A stretch of 35,345 nt of DNA from Cyanobacteriota bacterium (GTDB lineage: Bacteria > Cyanobacteriota > Cyanobacteriia > PCC-6307 > Cyanobiaceae): the NCBI GenBank assembly GCA_027620015.1, contig JAQCGH010000018.1, positions 1-35,345 on the forward strand. The letters run 5' to 3'. A program made the position numbers and the translations under genes. Position 1 is the stretch's first letter; the number at the start of each line of letters is the position of its first letter. Shown here piece after piece: positions 25,956-35,035 of the stretch. The notes under the pieces were generated by a model that was not told the DNA's origin, did not search any database, and saw only the letters and a program-made list of their open reading frames with translations.

Positions 25956-27700
25956 CCAAGCCAATTTATCAGCGGCTGGCTTTTTATGGACGTCGTCATC
26001 TTTGGCCGGGCTTTTCTCTGGCCTTATTCTTTAATTTTTTATATGGAGCATCTACCGGCTTCGTCCCATTAGTGATTCGCTATCTCTTTGATGAGATTTT
26101 GCCATCAAGCGATAGAGGCCGCTTATACTTAGCGCCTGTAATTATAATCGTAGTGATAGTGCTTAGGGCCATTTCCCAGTATTTAGGCTCATACCTGACA
26201 GAAATTGTTGGCCAGTCAATAACTGCTGACTTGCGTCATGAAATTGCTGAGCGAGTTTTGGATTTGCCCCAGTCTTATGTGGATCGCACCTCCTCCACGG
26301 TGTTGGTTTCACGAGTGCTCACTGATGTGAACTTAGTCAAGACGGGCATTGTTGATGGCTTCTCGTCTATATTTAAAGATTCCTTGACCCTTCTTGCTCT
26401 AGTTTTCGTTGCTTTTTATCAAGATTGGCTGCTGTCATTGATCGCATTTTTACTATTCCCTCTAGCGATTTTGCCGATTCTTAATTCTTCTAAAAAGGTT
26501 AGGCGCCACTCCAGTAAAGGTCAACTTAGTTTGGCCAAACTGGCTACCTTTCTTCAGGAGTCAGTAATCGGTTTGCGAGTTGTCAAGATCTTTGGAATGC
26601 AGGCCTATGAGTTATCGAGGTTTGATCAGGAGAATCAATCGGTTTTAAGCTCAGCCCTCAGGACAACACGGGCCAAGTTAGCCAACCAGCCATTGATGGA
26701 AATAATAGGTGCGATTGGGTTTAGTGCGGTTCTAGTTTATGGCGGTGAAAATGTAATTGCTGGCACTCGGACTACGGGCAATTTCTTTGCTTTTTTGACC
26801 TCGCTTTACCTATGTTACGCACCCTTTAAAGGGATTGCTAATTCAAACTCTACCTTGCAGCAAGGTGTTTCTGCAGCTACTGATTTATTTGATATCTTAG
26901 ATACCAAGCCAGACCCTCCGGAGCCTTTAAATCCTAATTTCCTTGATATAGTTACTGAAGGCGTTGTTGCTAGGCATGTTTGTTTTGCTTATGGTGAAGA
27001 TCCAGTTATCAAAGATTTAACTTTGGAGCTGCCTCGTGGTGCTACTGTTGCCTTAGTAGGATCTAGCGGCGGCGGCAAAAGTACCATAATTGATTTATTT
27101 TGTCGCTTTTATGATCCCAGTTCAGGCTCGATTTTAATTGATGGTATCAATATTCGCCAGCTTGCTTTAGCCTCATTGCGCTCATTGATATCAGTCGTTG
27201 ATCAAAATACGTTCCTTTTCAATGATACTATTGCTAACAATATAGCCTATGGCTTGGAATCATCTTCCCTGTCTAAAATTGAGGATGCTGCGCGGGCGGC
27301 TAATGCTCATGATTTTATCATTGAGCTACCTGATGGGTATGCAACTGCTATTGGTGAAAATGGCATAATGTTGTCCGGAGGCCAACGTCAAAGGATTGCA
27401 ATTGCCCGCGCCTTAATTAAAGACGCGCCCCTGTTGTTTTTGGATGAGGCAACCTCGGCACTCGACTCTGCCTCGGAGCAGGTGGTGCAAGAAGCACTGG
27501 ATCGTTTGATGACTGACCGCACCACCCTTGTTGTGGCTCACCGTCTCTCCACTGTGATTAATGCGGATTGCATTTATGTAATTGATGATGGCCGAGTGGT
27601 CGAGTCGGGAACCCATGCAGACCTCCTGGCTCGCGGCGGCACTTATGCCGACCTATTTTCGAGACAATTCGCTAACGCTGACGCGGGATCTCAAGGATGA
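25952..27700 (+). CDS. msbA: MsbA-type ABC lipid flippase (fused permease and ATPase)
   Basis: Probably flips lipid A-core across the inner membrane. The 582-residue half-transporter has about six helices in residues 1-320, then an ATPase domain with Walker A GSSGGGKST (about 370-378), signature MLSGGQRQRIAIARAL (about 474-490), Walker B LLFLDEATSALD and H-loop VVAHRLSTV. The GTG start at 25952 overlaps the lpxB stop (GTGA), and the stop overlaps the carotenoid oxygenase start (ATGA). Base composition stands out: sampled lines are near 41% G+C, against about 60% in chlD. The context supports lipid A export; a general lipid or drug exporter is the alternative. Confidence 0.85.
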   Translation: MTKPIYQRLAFYGRRHLWPGFSLALFFNFLYGASTGFVPLVIRYLFDEILPSSDRGRLYLAPVIIIVVIVLRAISQYLGSYLTEIVGQSITADLRHEIAERVLDLPQSYVDRTSSTVLVSRVLTDVNLVKTGIVDGFSSIFKDSLTLLALVFVAFYQDWLLSLIAFLLFPLAILPILNSSKKVRRHSSKGQLSLAKLATFLQESVIGLRVVKIFGMQAYELSRFDQENQSVLSSALRTTRAKLANQPLMEIIGAIGFSAVLVYGGENVIAGTRTTGNFFAFLTSLYLCYAPFKGIANSNSTLQQGVSAATDLFDILDTKPDPPEPLNPNFLDIVTEGVVARHVCFAYGEDPVIKDLTLELPRGATVALVGSSGGGKSTIIDLFCRFYDPSSGSILIDGINIRQLALASLRSLISVVDQNTFLFNDTIANNIAYGLESSSLSKIEDAARAANAHDFIIELPDGYATAIGENGIMLSGGQRQRIAIARALIKDAPLLFLDEATSALDSASEQVVQEALDRLMTDRTTLVVAHRLSTVINADCIYVIDDGRVVESGTHADLLARGGTYADLFSRQFANADAGSQG

Positions 27701-29220
27701 CAGTTGCCGCTTCCCAGCCCTCCGATGTTCAGCGCTGTTGGGATCACCACGATTGGTCCAGTGCCTTTCGCAATGTCGGAGTTGAACTAAGTGACGTTCC
27801 TCTGGAACCAGTGCGCGGCACGATCCCGGCTGAGCTCAAGGGCACATTATTCCGCAATGGCCCAGGTCGCCTTGAGAGGGGTGGTCAGTGGGTTCATCAC
27901 CCATTTGACGGTGATGGCATGATCTGTGCTTTCCGGTTTGAAGGGGGACAAGCCCGATTAACCAATCGCTTTGTGCGCACTGATGGGTGGTTGGCTGAGG
28001 AGCAGATCGGACGATTTGTGTACCGAGGGGTCTTCGGCACCCAGAAACCTGGGGGACCACTAGCCAACGCTTTCGATTTGCGGCTCAAAAATATTGCTAA
28101 CACCCATGTGGTGCAGCTAGGTGACCAGCTGCTAGCGCTCTGGGAAGCGGCAGAGCCCCACGCCTTGGATCCGGTCACTCTCGAGACCATGGGGCTCTCT
28201 CGGCTGAAGGGCCTGCTCAAGCCAGGTGAGGCGTTTAGTGCCCACCCGCGCTTCGATCCTGGTCACCACGGGGAGCCCCGAATGGTCACTTTTGGGGTTA
28301 AAGCAGGCCCAACCAGCACGATTCGCTTGATGGAGTTTGCCAATGAGGACCATCTGAATGGTGCGCGCGCTGGTGATCTTGTAGCTGATAGTCGCCACAG
28401 CTTTAAGGGGTTTGCCTTCCTGCACGATTTCGCAATCACACCCAGTTGGGCTGTGTTTCTACAGAACGCGGTGGCGTTTAATCCTTTGCCGTTTGTGCTC
28501 GGGCAGAAGGGGGCGGCTCAATGTCTAGCCTCTAAGCCGGGCGAAGCCGGTCAGTTTTGGCTGGTGCCTCGCCAGTCGGGTCATCAGGCTGGTGCCCGCC
28601 CGCTCTTGGTACCTGCTCCTGAGGGCTTTGTGTTCCACCACCTCAATGCCTTTGAGGATTCGGCCACCGGCGAGGTTGTGGTGGATTCGATCTATTACGA
28701 GGACTTCCCTTCGATTGGCCCCGAGGTTGATTACCGCGCAATCGACTTTGACTCGATTCCCGAGGGTCAATTGCGTCGTTGCCGGATTGATCCCCGCGGC
28801 GGCACCGTGCGGAGCGAGTGGCTGGAGCAGCGCTGCTGTGAGTTCGCCATGGTCAACCCGGCTAAACAGGGCCTAGACGCTCGCTTCGCTTGGATGGCGG
28901 TAGCTCAGCGGGAGCGAGGTAACGATCCGCTCCAAGCTATTGAGAAGCTCGATCTGCAGACCGGTGAGCGCCTTGTGTGGAGCGCGGCCCCACGCGGTTT
29001 TGTAACCGAACCGGTGATGGTGCCGCGCCTAACTGATTACTCCCCAGAAGACAGCGTTGCGGAAGACAGTGGTTGGGTTTTGGTGCCGGTTTGGAATGGT
29101 GCTCGTTGCGCTACGGATCTTGTGATCCTTAACGCTGCCGATATGAAAGAGCAGGCCGTGCTGGAGCTGCCCCTGGCTATTCCCTATGGGCTACATGGCA
29201 GTTGGGCTGAGGCAGCGTGA
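27697..29220 (+). CDS. Carotenoid cleavage oxygenase (RPE65/CCD family)
   Basis: Cleaves a carotenoid or apocarotenoid double bond with non-heme iron. The 507-residue protein has the four iron-binding histidines in family order: His183 in FSAHPRFDP, His243 in FAFLHDFAI, His314 in FVFHHLNAFED and His500 in PYGLHGSW. The N-terminal segment LKGTLFRNGPGRLERGG and FDGDGMICAFRFEGG are also typical. Length matches the cyanobacterial apocarotenoid oxygenase. Its ATG overlaps the msbA stop (ATGA), which suggests co-translation with the lipid A block, though no functional link is known. The stop abuts that of rdgB with no intervening base. The substrate is not readable from sequence. Confidence 0.93.
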   Translation: MTVAASQPSDVQRCWDHHDWSSAFRNVGVELSDVPLEPVRGTIPAELKGTLFRNGPGRLERGGQWVHHPFDGDGMICAFRFEGGQARLTNRFVRTDGWLAEEQIGRFVYRGVFGTQKPGGPLANAFDLRLKNIANTHVVQLGDQLLALWEAAEPHALDPVTLETMGLSRLKGLLKPGEAFSAHPRFDPGHHGEPRMVTFGVKAGPTSTIRLMEFANEDHLNGARAGDLVADSRHSFKGFAFLHDFAITPSWAVFLQNAVAFNPLPFVLGQKGAAQCLASKPGEAGQFWLVPRQSGHQAGARPLLVPAPEGFVFHHLNAFEDSATGEVVVDSIYYEDFPSIGPEVDYRAIDFDSIPEGQLRRCRIDPRGGTVRSEWLEQRCCEFAMVNPAKQGLDARFAWMAVAQRERGNDPLQAIEKLDLQTGERLVWSAAPRGFVTEPVMVPRLTDYSPEDSVAEDSGWVLVPVWNGARCATDLVILNAADMKEQAVLELPLAIPYGLHGSWAEAA

Positions 29221-29808
29221 TCAGCTGTTCAGTAGGGATCGCAGCCGGGGCTCCAGCTGGGCAAAAGCTCGGCCCCTGTGCCCGATCTCGCTTTTGAGGC
29301 TTTTGTCCATCTCGGCGTAGGTGAGTCCTGTAGTTGGCACAAAGAACACAGGGTCGTAGCCGAAGCCCCCACTGCCTTGAGGCATTGGCAGGATGAAGCC
29401 GCTGCAGCGGCCCTCCACCTCCAGCCGCACGTTGCCGCTGGGATCGGCCACCGCCAGGGCGGCGGTGAATTCGGCGCTGCGGTCTTTGGCGCCCTCCAGT
29501 TCCCCTAGCAGCCGAGCGATACGAGCTGCGTCGCTGCTCGCGTAGCGGGCTGAGTGCACGCCTGGCCGGCCGCCTAACGCATGCACACTTAGCCCTGAGT
29601 CGTCGGCTAGAGCCCAGCTGCCGGTCGCGCTGGCCACGGCCACTGCCTTGAGGCGCGCGTTCTCGGCAAAGGTGCTGCCGGTTTCTTCCACTTCCAAGTC
29701 CTCAGGTTGTGCCTCGATTGCCAGGTTCAGTGCGGCGAGTAGGTGCTGGAACTCCCGCACCTTGCCGGCATTGCCACTGGCGATCACCAGGCCTGTTGGT
29801 GCGGCCAT
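29221..29808 (-). CDS. rdgB: Non-canonical purine NTP pyrophosphatase (RdgB/HAM1)
   Basis: Hydrolyses ITP, dITP and XTP to keep deaminated purines out of nucleic acids. The 195-residue protein begins LVIASGNAGKVREFQHLL and has TGSTFAENARLKA, LADDSGLSVHALGGRPGVHS, GFGYDPVFFVPTTGLTYAEM and a C-terminal KSEIGHRGRAF, all standard. The ATG at 29808 overlaps the phosphohexomutase stop by one base (TAATG), so it is the second gene of that transcript. Confidence 0.96.
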   Translation of the reverse strand: MAAPTGLVIASGNAGKVREFQHLLAALNLAIEAQPEDLEVEETGSTFAENARLKAVAVASATGSWALADDSGLSVHALGGRPGVHSARYASSDAARIARLLGELEGAKDRSAEFTAALAVADPSGNVRLEVEGRCSGFILPMPQGSGGFGYDPVFFVPTTGLTYAEMDKSLKSEIGHRGRAFAQLEPRLRSLLNS

Positions 29809-31277
29809 TAGATCCCCTCGGCCAGTTGCCGTGCCCAGCCAAGCACCTCAGCTACGCGGGCGTCGCTTGGGGCCTCGCAATACAGCCGCAGCAGAGGTTC
29901 GGTGCCGGAGAAGCGCAGCATCAGCCAGTGGCTAGGGCCTAGGCGCAGCTTCAACCCATCGGTGCGCAGCACCTCCAGCACGGGGCTACCTGCTACTTCG
30001 CTGGGCGGGGATTGAGCCAGCTTTGTCTCGAGGCGCTCTCGTGCTGCCATGTTTGCTAAGGGCAGGTCGAGGCGGTCGTAGGCGGCGGCACCACCGCAGC
30101 TTTTTTGCAGGGCATCGATTCGCTCTCCCAAGGGCAGACCACCCTCCACCAATGCTTCGATCAGCAGCAAGGCTGCAAAGGGCGCATCTCGCTCCGGAAG
30201 GTGCATGCCGAAGCCCACGCCTCCAGACTCCTCGCCGCCCACCAGCACTTCCCCGCTCAGCATCTCCGCGGCTATGTACTTGAAGCCCACGGGCTTTTCC
30301 AGCACCGGGCGCTCCAAGCCCTGGGCAACAAGCTGCATCAGGTCGGAGCCACTCACTGTTTTGATTACGCAGCCCGGCAGCTGGCGCGCTCGGGCCAGGT
30401 GGTCGATGAACAGGGGCATCAGCAGCTGGGTGCTGCAGAAGCGGCCCCGCTCGTCCACGGCGGCGATGCGGTCGCCGTCGCCGTCAAAAACGATGCCCAT
30501 GGCGGGCCGGCCAGCTGCGGTGCTGGTTGTTACGTCGAAAATCAACTCCTGCAGGTAGGCGGCCAGTGGCTCTGGAGGGTTGCCGCCAAATAAGGGGTCC
30601 CGGTTTGCCCGAATTTCGCGGATGACGCCATTAGATACGGCTTTATCGCCCAGCAGGGCCGGCAGAACTCCTGCGGCAGAACCGTGCATTGGATCCACAA
30701 TTACCGTGAGCCCCAATCGCTCTAGGCCTGACGCAAGCGCTCCAGTGTTTACCTTGGCCTGCAGCCCCGCCACGTAGGTGCCTAGGGCATCAAAACGTTT
30801 GGGGTGGCCAGGGATCGGCACGGTGATGCCACCTGCTTCCAAGCGGGTCTCAACTCGGCTTGTGAAGTCGCCTTCCACCGAGCCACCGAATGGTCCCTTG
30901 ATTTTTAAGCCGAGCCATTCCGGCGGGTTGTGGCTGGCGGTGATCACCAGGGCGCCCAGGGCCTTGCGCTGCACCACGGCCCAGCTGCTGGCAGGTGTGG
31001 GAGTGGCGGTGGCCGAAAGCAGGGGCTCCAGGCCGCAACCCCGCACGGCGCTGCAGATCGCCTCAGCTAGTTCGGGAGCCAGAAAACGGCGGTCGTAGCC
31101 GATCACTACCTCGCGGCTTTGCAGGCCTTCGGGGGCTGAGTGGGCCAGCTCCCGGGCTGCAGCGGAAGCTACTGGCAGCAGTCGATCCAAGGTGATATCC
31201 ACGCCGAGGATGCCGCGCCAGCCATCGGTGCCGAAGGCGATCGGGCTGGCCTCCAGGGGCAGGGGGGCTGAAGCCAT
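29808..31277 (-). CDS. Phosphoglucomutase/phosphomannomutase family protein
   Basis: Alpha-D-phosphohexomutase, which moves phosphate between C1 and C6 of a hexose. The 489-residue protein has the opening IAFGTDGWRG, the phosphoserine Ser115 in VITASHNPPEW, the metal motif FDGDGDRIAA, the sugar-specificity loop GGEESGG and the phosphate-binding RFSGTEPLLRLY. GEESGG fits the bifunctional phosphoglucomutase/phosphomannomutase group; the choice between glucose and mannose is open. The ATG at 31277 is preferred because in-frame ATGs further up (31361, 31379) would overlap the divergent RecB-like gene and add an unconserved leader. Confidence 0.93.
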   Translation of the reverse strand: MASAPLPLEASPIAFGTDGWRGILGVDITLDRLLPVASAAARELAHSAPEGLQSREVVIGYDRRFLAPELAEAICSAVRGCGLEPLLSATATPTPASSWAVVQRKALGALVITASHNPPEWLGLKIKGPFGGSVEGDFTSRVETRLEAGGITVPIPGHPKRFDALGTYVAGLQAKVNTGALASGLERLGLTVIVDPMHGSAAGVLPALLGDKAVSNGVIREIRANRDPLFGGNPPEPLAAYLQELIFDVTTSTAAGRPAMGIVFDGDGDRIAAVDERGRFCSTQLLMPLFIDHLARARQLPGCVIKTVSGSDLMQLVAQGLERPVLEKPVGFKYIAAEMLSGEVLVGGEESGGVGFGMHLPERDAPFAALLLIEALVEGGLPLGERIDALQKSCGGAAAYDRLDLPLANMAARERLETKLAQSPPSEVAGSPVLEVLRTDGLKLRLGPSHWLMLRFSGTEPLLRLYCEAPSDARVAEVLGWARQLAEGI

Positions 31278-31351
31278 GGGGGGTGGACATGCCGAGCTGG
31301 AGTAATTCTGCGGTGCCAGCGGCGCTCCAGCCCTAGCGTCTGGGTCTGTGG

Positions 31352-32848
31352 ATGTCAGCATTGACTTACCGGCCCCCAATTGAACGTTCAGGGCCTGAGC
31401 CGGTTCTCACGGATCGGTTACTGCGTAGTTGGCTGCGATGCAGGCGTCGCGCCTGGCTGGATCGCTTTGGGGTTGCTAGCGAGCGGCAGTGGAATGCCCA
31501 CCGGGCTCTGGCTTTGAGTGACCAGCTGCGCAGCTTTCAGACCCTGTTGCCCCAGCGCCCAGGCCACGGCGAAGCGGCTTGCGCAGCAGGGGCGGCTGGG
31601 GTGGTGGGCTTGCGGCTGCGTGGGGCCGGTCCCCAGGGAGTGCGTTTGGAATCCCATCCCTCTCTGCTGGAGCGCATCGCTGGCCAAAGCCGCTGGGGCG
31701 CCTATGCATACCGGCCAGTATTGGCTCGCCAGGGGCGGCGGCTAACCCGAGAAGCCAGGGTGGTGTTGGCTCTTTGGGGGCGCCTGTTGGCGGAGCACCA
31801 GCAGGCTCCGGTGCCCCATGGTCTGGTAGTGGCAGGTGCAGGCAGGTTCTTTCAGCGAGAGCGCCTGGCATTGGCTAGCGGCTTACAGCACCAGCTAGAT
31901 GAGAGCCTGCAGCGTCTCGCCGCTGATCTTGCCCAGTCCACGCCACCGCCCTTGGTGAGTGATCGCAAAAAGTGCACCCTGTGCAGCTGGCGAGGCGCCT
32001 GCGATCGGGAGGCCGCTGCGATGGGTCATCTCAGCGAGGTGAGTGGCATCGGCGGTAAGCGCCGTGAGATGTTGCTGGAGCAGGGGGTCACCAGCCTGCC
32101 GGACCTGGCTGCCCGCGATCCAGAGATGTTGGCCGAGGCCCTTGCCGCCTATGGAGAGCAGCATCGCGAGATTGCCGCTGAGTTGGTGGCCCAGGCCCGG
32201 GTGCAGGCCTCTGGCCTGCCGCAGCGCCTTGGCCGTGGGCCGGTCTTGCCCGAGTTGGCAACAGCACCTGGTGTGCTGCTTTACGACATCGAATCCGATC
32301 CCGATGCCCGCGATGATTTCCTCCACGGCTTTGTGGTGCTGGAGAGCGACGGGGCGGGGGGCTGGCTAGAGCAGTCCACCCGTTACCAGCCCCTGCTGGC
32401 CTTGCAGGAGCATGGTGAGCAGCGCCTGTGGCAGCGATTGCAGCGTTTGCTCGCCCGCTATCCCGATTGGCCGGTGCTGCATTACGGCGAAACCGAGGTG
32501 ATTGGCCTGGTGCGCCTTGCCCAGCGCCAGGGGGCCAGTGAGGCTGAGGTTGCCCGGTTGCGGGGCCGGATGCTGGATGTGCACGCCCGGCTGCGGCGCC
32601 ACTGGCGTCTGCCGGTGAGCAGCTACGGGCTCAAGGCGGTGGCCGGTTGGCTTGGCTTTGCCTGGAGCCAGAAGGGGGTGGATGGGGCCCGCTGCCTGCT
32701 TTGGTGGCGCCAGTGGCGTCAATGGCACCGCCAAGACGGCAGCCGGGGCCAGGCCAGTCGCAATCAGTTGCAGCGGATATTTCTCTACAACCGCGATGAC
32801 AGCCTGGCCACCTGGGCCGTGGTGCGCTGGCTACTGGCTCAGCCCTGA
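31352..32848 (+). CDS. TM0106-family RecB-like nuclease homologue
   Basis: Putative DNA-processing protein of unknown role. The 498-residue protein has three parts. The N-terminal RecB/Cas4-like region has four cysteines, Cys30, Cys208, Cys211 and Cys217, in the C...C-x2-C-x5-C pattern that binds [4Fe-4S] in Cas4 and AddB. A helix-hairpin-helix segment follows in LSEVSGIGGKRREMLLEQG. The C-terminal RNase H-like domain has LLYDIESDPDARDDFLHGF and ends with YNRDDSLATWAVVRWLL. The PD-(D/E)xK catalytic residues of the first domain are not clear. The ATG at 31352 lies 74 bases from the divergent phosphohexomutase. It is not next to any CRISPR gene. Confidence 0.84.
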   Translation: MSALTYRPPIERSGPEPVLTDRLLRSWLRCRRRAWLDRFGVASERQWNAHRALALSDQLRSFQTLLPQRPGHGEAACAAGAAGVVGLRLRGAGPQGVRLESHPSLLERIAGQSRWGAYAYRPVLARQGRRLTREARVVLALWGRLLAEHQQAPVPHGLVVAGAGRFFQRERLALASGLQHQLDESLQRLAADLAQSTPPPLVSDRKKCTLCSWRGACDREAAAMGHLSEVSGIGGKRREMLLEQGVTSLPDLAARDPEMLAEALAAYGEQHREIAAELVAQARVQASGLPQRLGRGPVLPELATAPGVLLYDIESDPDARDDFLHGFVVLESDGAGGWLEQSTRYQPLLALQEHGEQRLWQRLQRLLARYPDWPVLHYGETEVIGLVRLAQRQGASEAEVARLRGRMLDVHARLRRHWRLPVSSYGLKAVAGWLGFAWSQKGVDGARCLLWWRQWRQWHRQDGSRGQASRNQLQRIFLYNRDDSLATWAVVRWLLAQP

Positions 32849-32852
32849 CGCT

Positions 32853-33806
32853 TCAGGATTTACGGCCGGCACCGACCGGTGGATCAACGCAGGCTGGCGG
32901 GCAAGATAGCTCCAGCAGCGCGCCATCGGGATCGGGGCCGGCGCGCAGGCAGGTTTGTTGAAGCGACTGGCGGCGCACCAGGGCTAGACCAATCCAGAGG
33001 CCATCTTCCAGGGCCAGGCTGGAGGTGATCAGGCCCGCCCGCTGGCTGCTGCTCTCCTCGCCCGTCTTGGCGCCATACAAGACCGTGCCTGGCTCTCCAG
33101 GACCCTGGGTTCCGCGCCAGAACCATCGCCGCAGCTGTTGTTTAACGCCGTCGTAGGTGGCGAGTTTGGCCAGGGTTTCCTGGCCCACGTAGCAGCCCTT
33201 GCTGAGACTCACCCGATCGGCAAGCCCTACTTCGAAGGGGTTGGTGTCGTCGTTGATCTCACCTGGGGCTGCTGGCACCCCCTGCTGGATGCGCCAACGC
33301 TGTTCTTCCCCGGCCTGAAGGAGTACCCGATCGGCTAGCCAGGCGGGCAGCTCGGCGTTGGCCAGCAGGACGAACTGGCGACCCAGTAACCAGCCGCTGC
33401 CATCTTCTAGGGGTATCCAGCTCCCATCGGGCACCTGGGGCAGGTCACCGTAGCCATCCCCCACCGGTGTGATCCAACGCACCGGAGTTACCGGCCCTAG
33501 TTGCACCCGATCGGCGGGGAACAGCACCCGCTCAAGGGCCTGCCAAAGGGCAGTGCCATCAGCGCCGCGCAGTAGCAGCCAGGCTCCATCTCTGTCCACC
33601 AGTACCTCAGCGAGCGCCCGCAGGCGACCAGTGGCGGTGGTGCAACAGCTGGATATCCAGCTCCCGGGCTGCTGGCCTTCGATTGCCGAGCTGGTTTGGC
33701 CGTGTAGAAACCTGACTGTATCGGGGCCATCCAGGCGTATTAGGTAGCCCGCTTGTTCGCTTCGGTACGGGCCACTGGGCTGCCAGCCCCAGGGATCGGA
33801 GCTCAT
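32853..33806 (-). CDS. ygfZ: YgfZ-type folate-binding protein (iron-sulfur cluster maintenance)
   Basis: Tetrahydrofolate-dependent protein of the glycine-cleavage T-protein family, needed for some iron-sulfur enzymes. The 317-residue protein has [20 protein letters not shown] near the start, [19 protein letters not shown], then the family signature [16 protein letters not shown], whose cysteine is invariant. The ATG at 33806 overlaps the pyrE stop as ATGA, so it follows pyrE on the same transcript; a start at 33863 would run into pyrE. The stop lies 4 bases from that of the RecB-like gene. Confidence 0.9.
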   Translation of the reverse strand: MSSDPWGWQPSGPYRSEQAGYLIRLDGPDTVRFLHGQTSSAIEGQQPGSWISSCCTTATGRLRALAEVLVDRDGAWLLLRGADGTALWQALERVLFPADRVQLGPVTPVRWITPVGDGYGDLPQVPDGSWIPLEDGSGWLLGRQFVLLANAELPAWLADRVLLQAGEEQRWRIQQGVPAAPGEINDDTNPFEVGLADRVSLSKGCYVGQETLAKLATYDGVKQQLRRWFWRGTQGPGEPGTVLYGAKTGEESSSQRAGLITSSLALEDGLWIGLALVRRQSLQQTCLRAGPDPDGALLELSCPPACVDPPVGAGRKS

Positions 33807-34423
33807 GAGTTGGCCAGACCCGCGGCGGTGGCAGCCACCTCGTCCAGCAGAAATAGGCTGCACAATTTTAGTCCGGCAGCCGTCATCGCCTCGAGGCCTC
33901 CCTCCTGGCGATCAACAATTGTCACTACTCGGTTCACCTGGTAGCCAGCCTCCCGCAGCTGCTGCACAGCCTTTAAAGAAGAGCCGCCCGTGGTGACTAC
34001 GTCTTCAAGCACGGTGATGGTGCTTCCAGGCTCTGGCAGCGGTCCCTCCAGCCAGGCACCGGTGCCGTGGCCCTTGGCTGCTTTGCGCACAATCAGAGCA
34101 TTGAGCTCCCGACCATTCAAGGCAGCTCTCATCGCCACTGCGCTAACCAGGGGATCTGCTCCCAGGGTGAGGCCGGCTACTACCCGCGCTTCCGTTTCCA
34201 CCTGCTCGAGCATTAGGGCGCCTAGGAGGGCTAGCCCGGAGCCACTGAGGCTGACTGGCTTGCAATTGACATAGTGGTGGCTGCTTCGCCCGGAGGCCAA
34301 TGTGAAGTTGCCGTGGCGGTAAGCCTGGGTCGCGAGCAGGGGGAGTAGGGCCAGTCGCATCTCTGCGGGGCTGGCAGCGAATGACGTGGTAGCCAGGGAA
34401 ACTGTCGACAAGATCTGGTGCAT
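33803..34423 (-). CDS. pyrE: Orotate phosphoribosyltransferase
   Basis: Joins orotate to PRPP in pyrimidine synthesis. The 206-residue protein has [44 protein letters not shown] and the PRPP motif [13 protein letters not shown], in order. The first 20 residues from the ATG at 34423 are poorly conserved, so an ATG at 34360 is a possible alternative. Only 27 bases separate this start from the GTG that would begin the divergent gene; with the ATG preferred there, the gap is 63 bases. Confidence 0.95.
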   Translation of the reverse strand: MHQILSTVSLATTSFAASPAEMRLALLPLLATQAYRHGNFTLASGRSSHHYVNCKPVSLSGSGLALLGALMLEQVETEARVVAGLTLGADPLVSAVAMRAALNGRELNALIVRKAAKGHGTGAWLEGPLPEPGSTITVLEDVVTTGGSSLKAVQQLREAGYQVNRVVTIVDRQEGGLEAMTAAGLKLCSLFLLDEVAATAAGLANS

Positions 34424-34486
34424 TCTTGATTGATTGACTAGTTTGCTTTCGTGACGACAGGATCAGCCACCTACCTAACGGGATCT

Positions 34487-35032
34487 ATGGCCAACGGAAC
34501 CAACTTAAAGTTCACTTTCTGTTTGGCCGTAACCGCAGGCTGCTTAGCTGGATCTACCGGTTTAGTGGTTGGAGGATTAGCTCTTGCATCGGAGGGCCCT
34601 GTGATTTGCGTCAACACATTGGAGGCCACAAACACCAGGGGGCATCCATCTAGAGGAGGGGCTGCCGGCCCAGTTGAAGTTACCCGCTGTGGCCATGTGC
34701 AGACTGCACCCCAGCTTATGGAGCAGCGCTTTTACAGCTACACAGCAACCTTTGCTCAAGGCGTGAGCCTCACCAATCAAATCACCGAGCTATTTGGCAT
34801 CGCCATGGGCGGTGGTGATGGCACCAGGGTCACGGGCTTTGGCTTTCCCGATCAAACGATCATTTGGGATGGCATGGCAGTCGGAAACACCCATCAAGTG
34901 TTGCTTCAGCAGCAGAATGCTTCCATGCCCTGGCGTACGGCGGATGTGTCCAACGGCTATTCCGGCAGCCTGGGCTCAAGTGGCGCAGTCACCCAAAGCA
35001 GCTATAGCCCTTCGGAGCAGGGGGTCTGGTAA
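34487..35032 (+). CDS. Exported protein of unknown function
   Basis: I do not recognise the family. From the ATG at 34487 it has 181 residues; an in-frame GTG at 34451 would add 12. The N terminus has a hydrophobic stretch (FCLAVTAGCLAG and on to LALAS) that looks like a signal peptide or membrane anchor. The mature part begins EGPVICVNTLEATN and has a second cysteine in VEVTRCGHV, so a disulfide is possible. A conserved-looking core follows with MEQRFYSYTATFAQGVSL and FGIAMGGGDGTRVTGFGFPD. The tail is rich in Ser, Gly and Gln. The tRNA gene begins 3 bases after the stop. Confidence 0.68.
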   Translation: MANGTNLKFTFCLAVTAGCLAGSTGLVVGGLALASEGPVICVNTLEATNTRGHPSRGGAAGPVEVTRCGHVQTAPQLMEQRFYSYTATFAQGVSLTNQITELFGIAMGGGDGTRVTGFGFPDQTIIWDGMAVGNTHQVLLQQQNASMPWRTADVSNGYSGSLGSSGAVTQSSYSPSEQGVW

Positions 35033-35035
35033 ACC

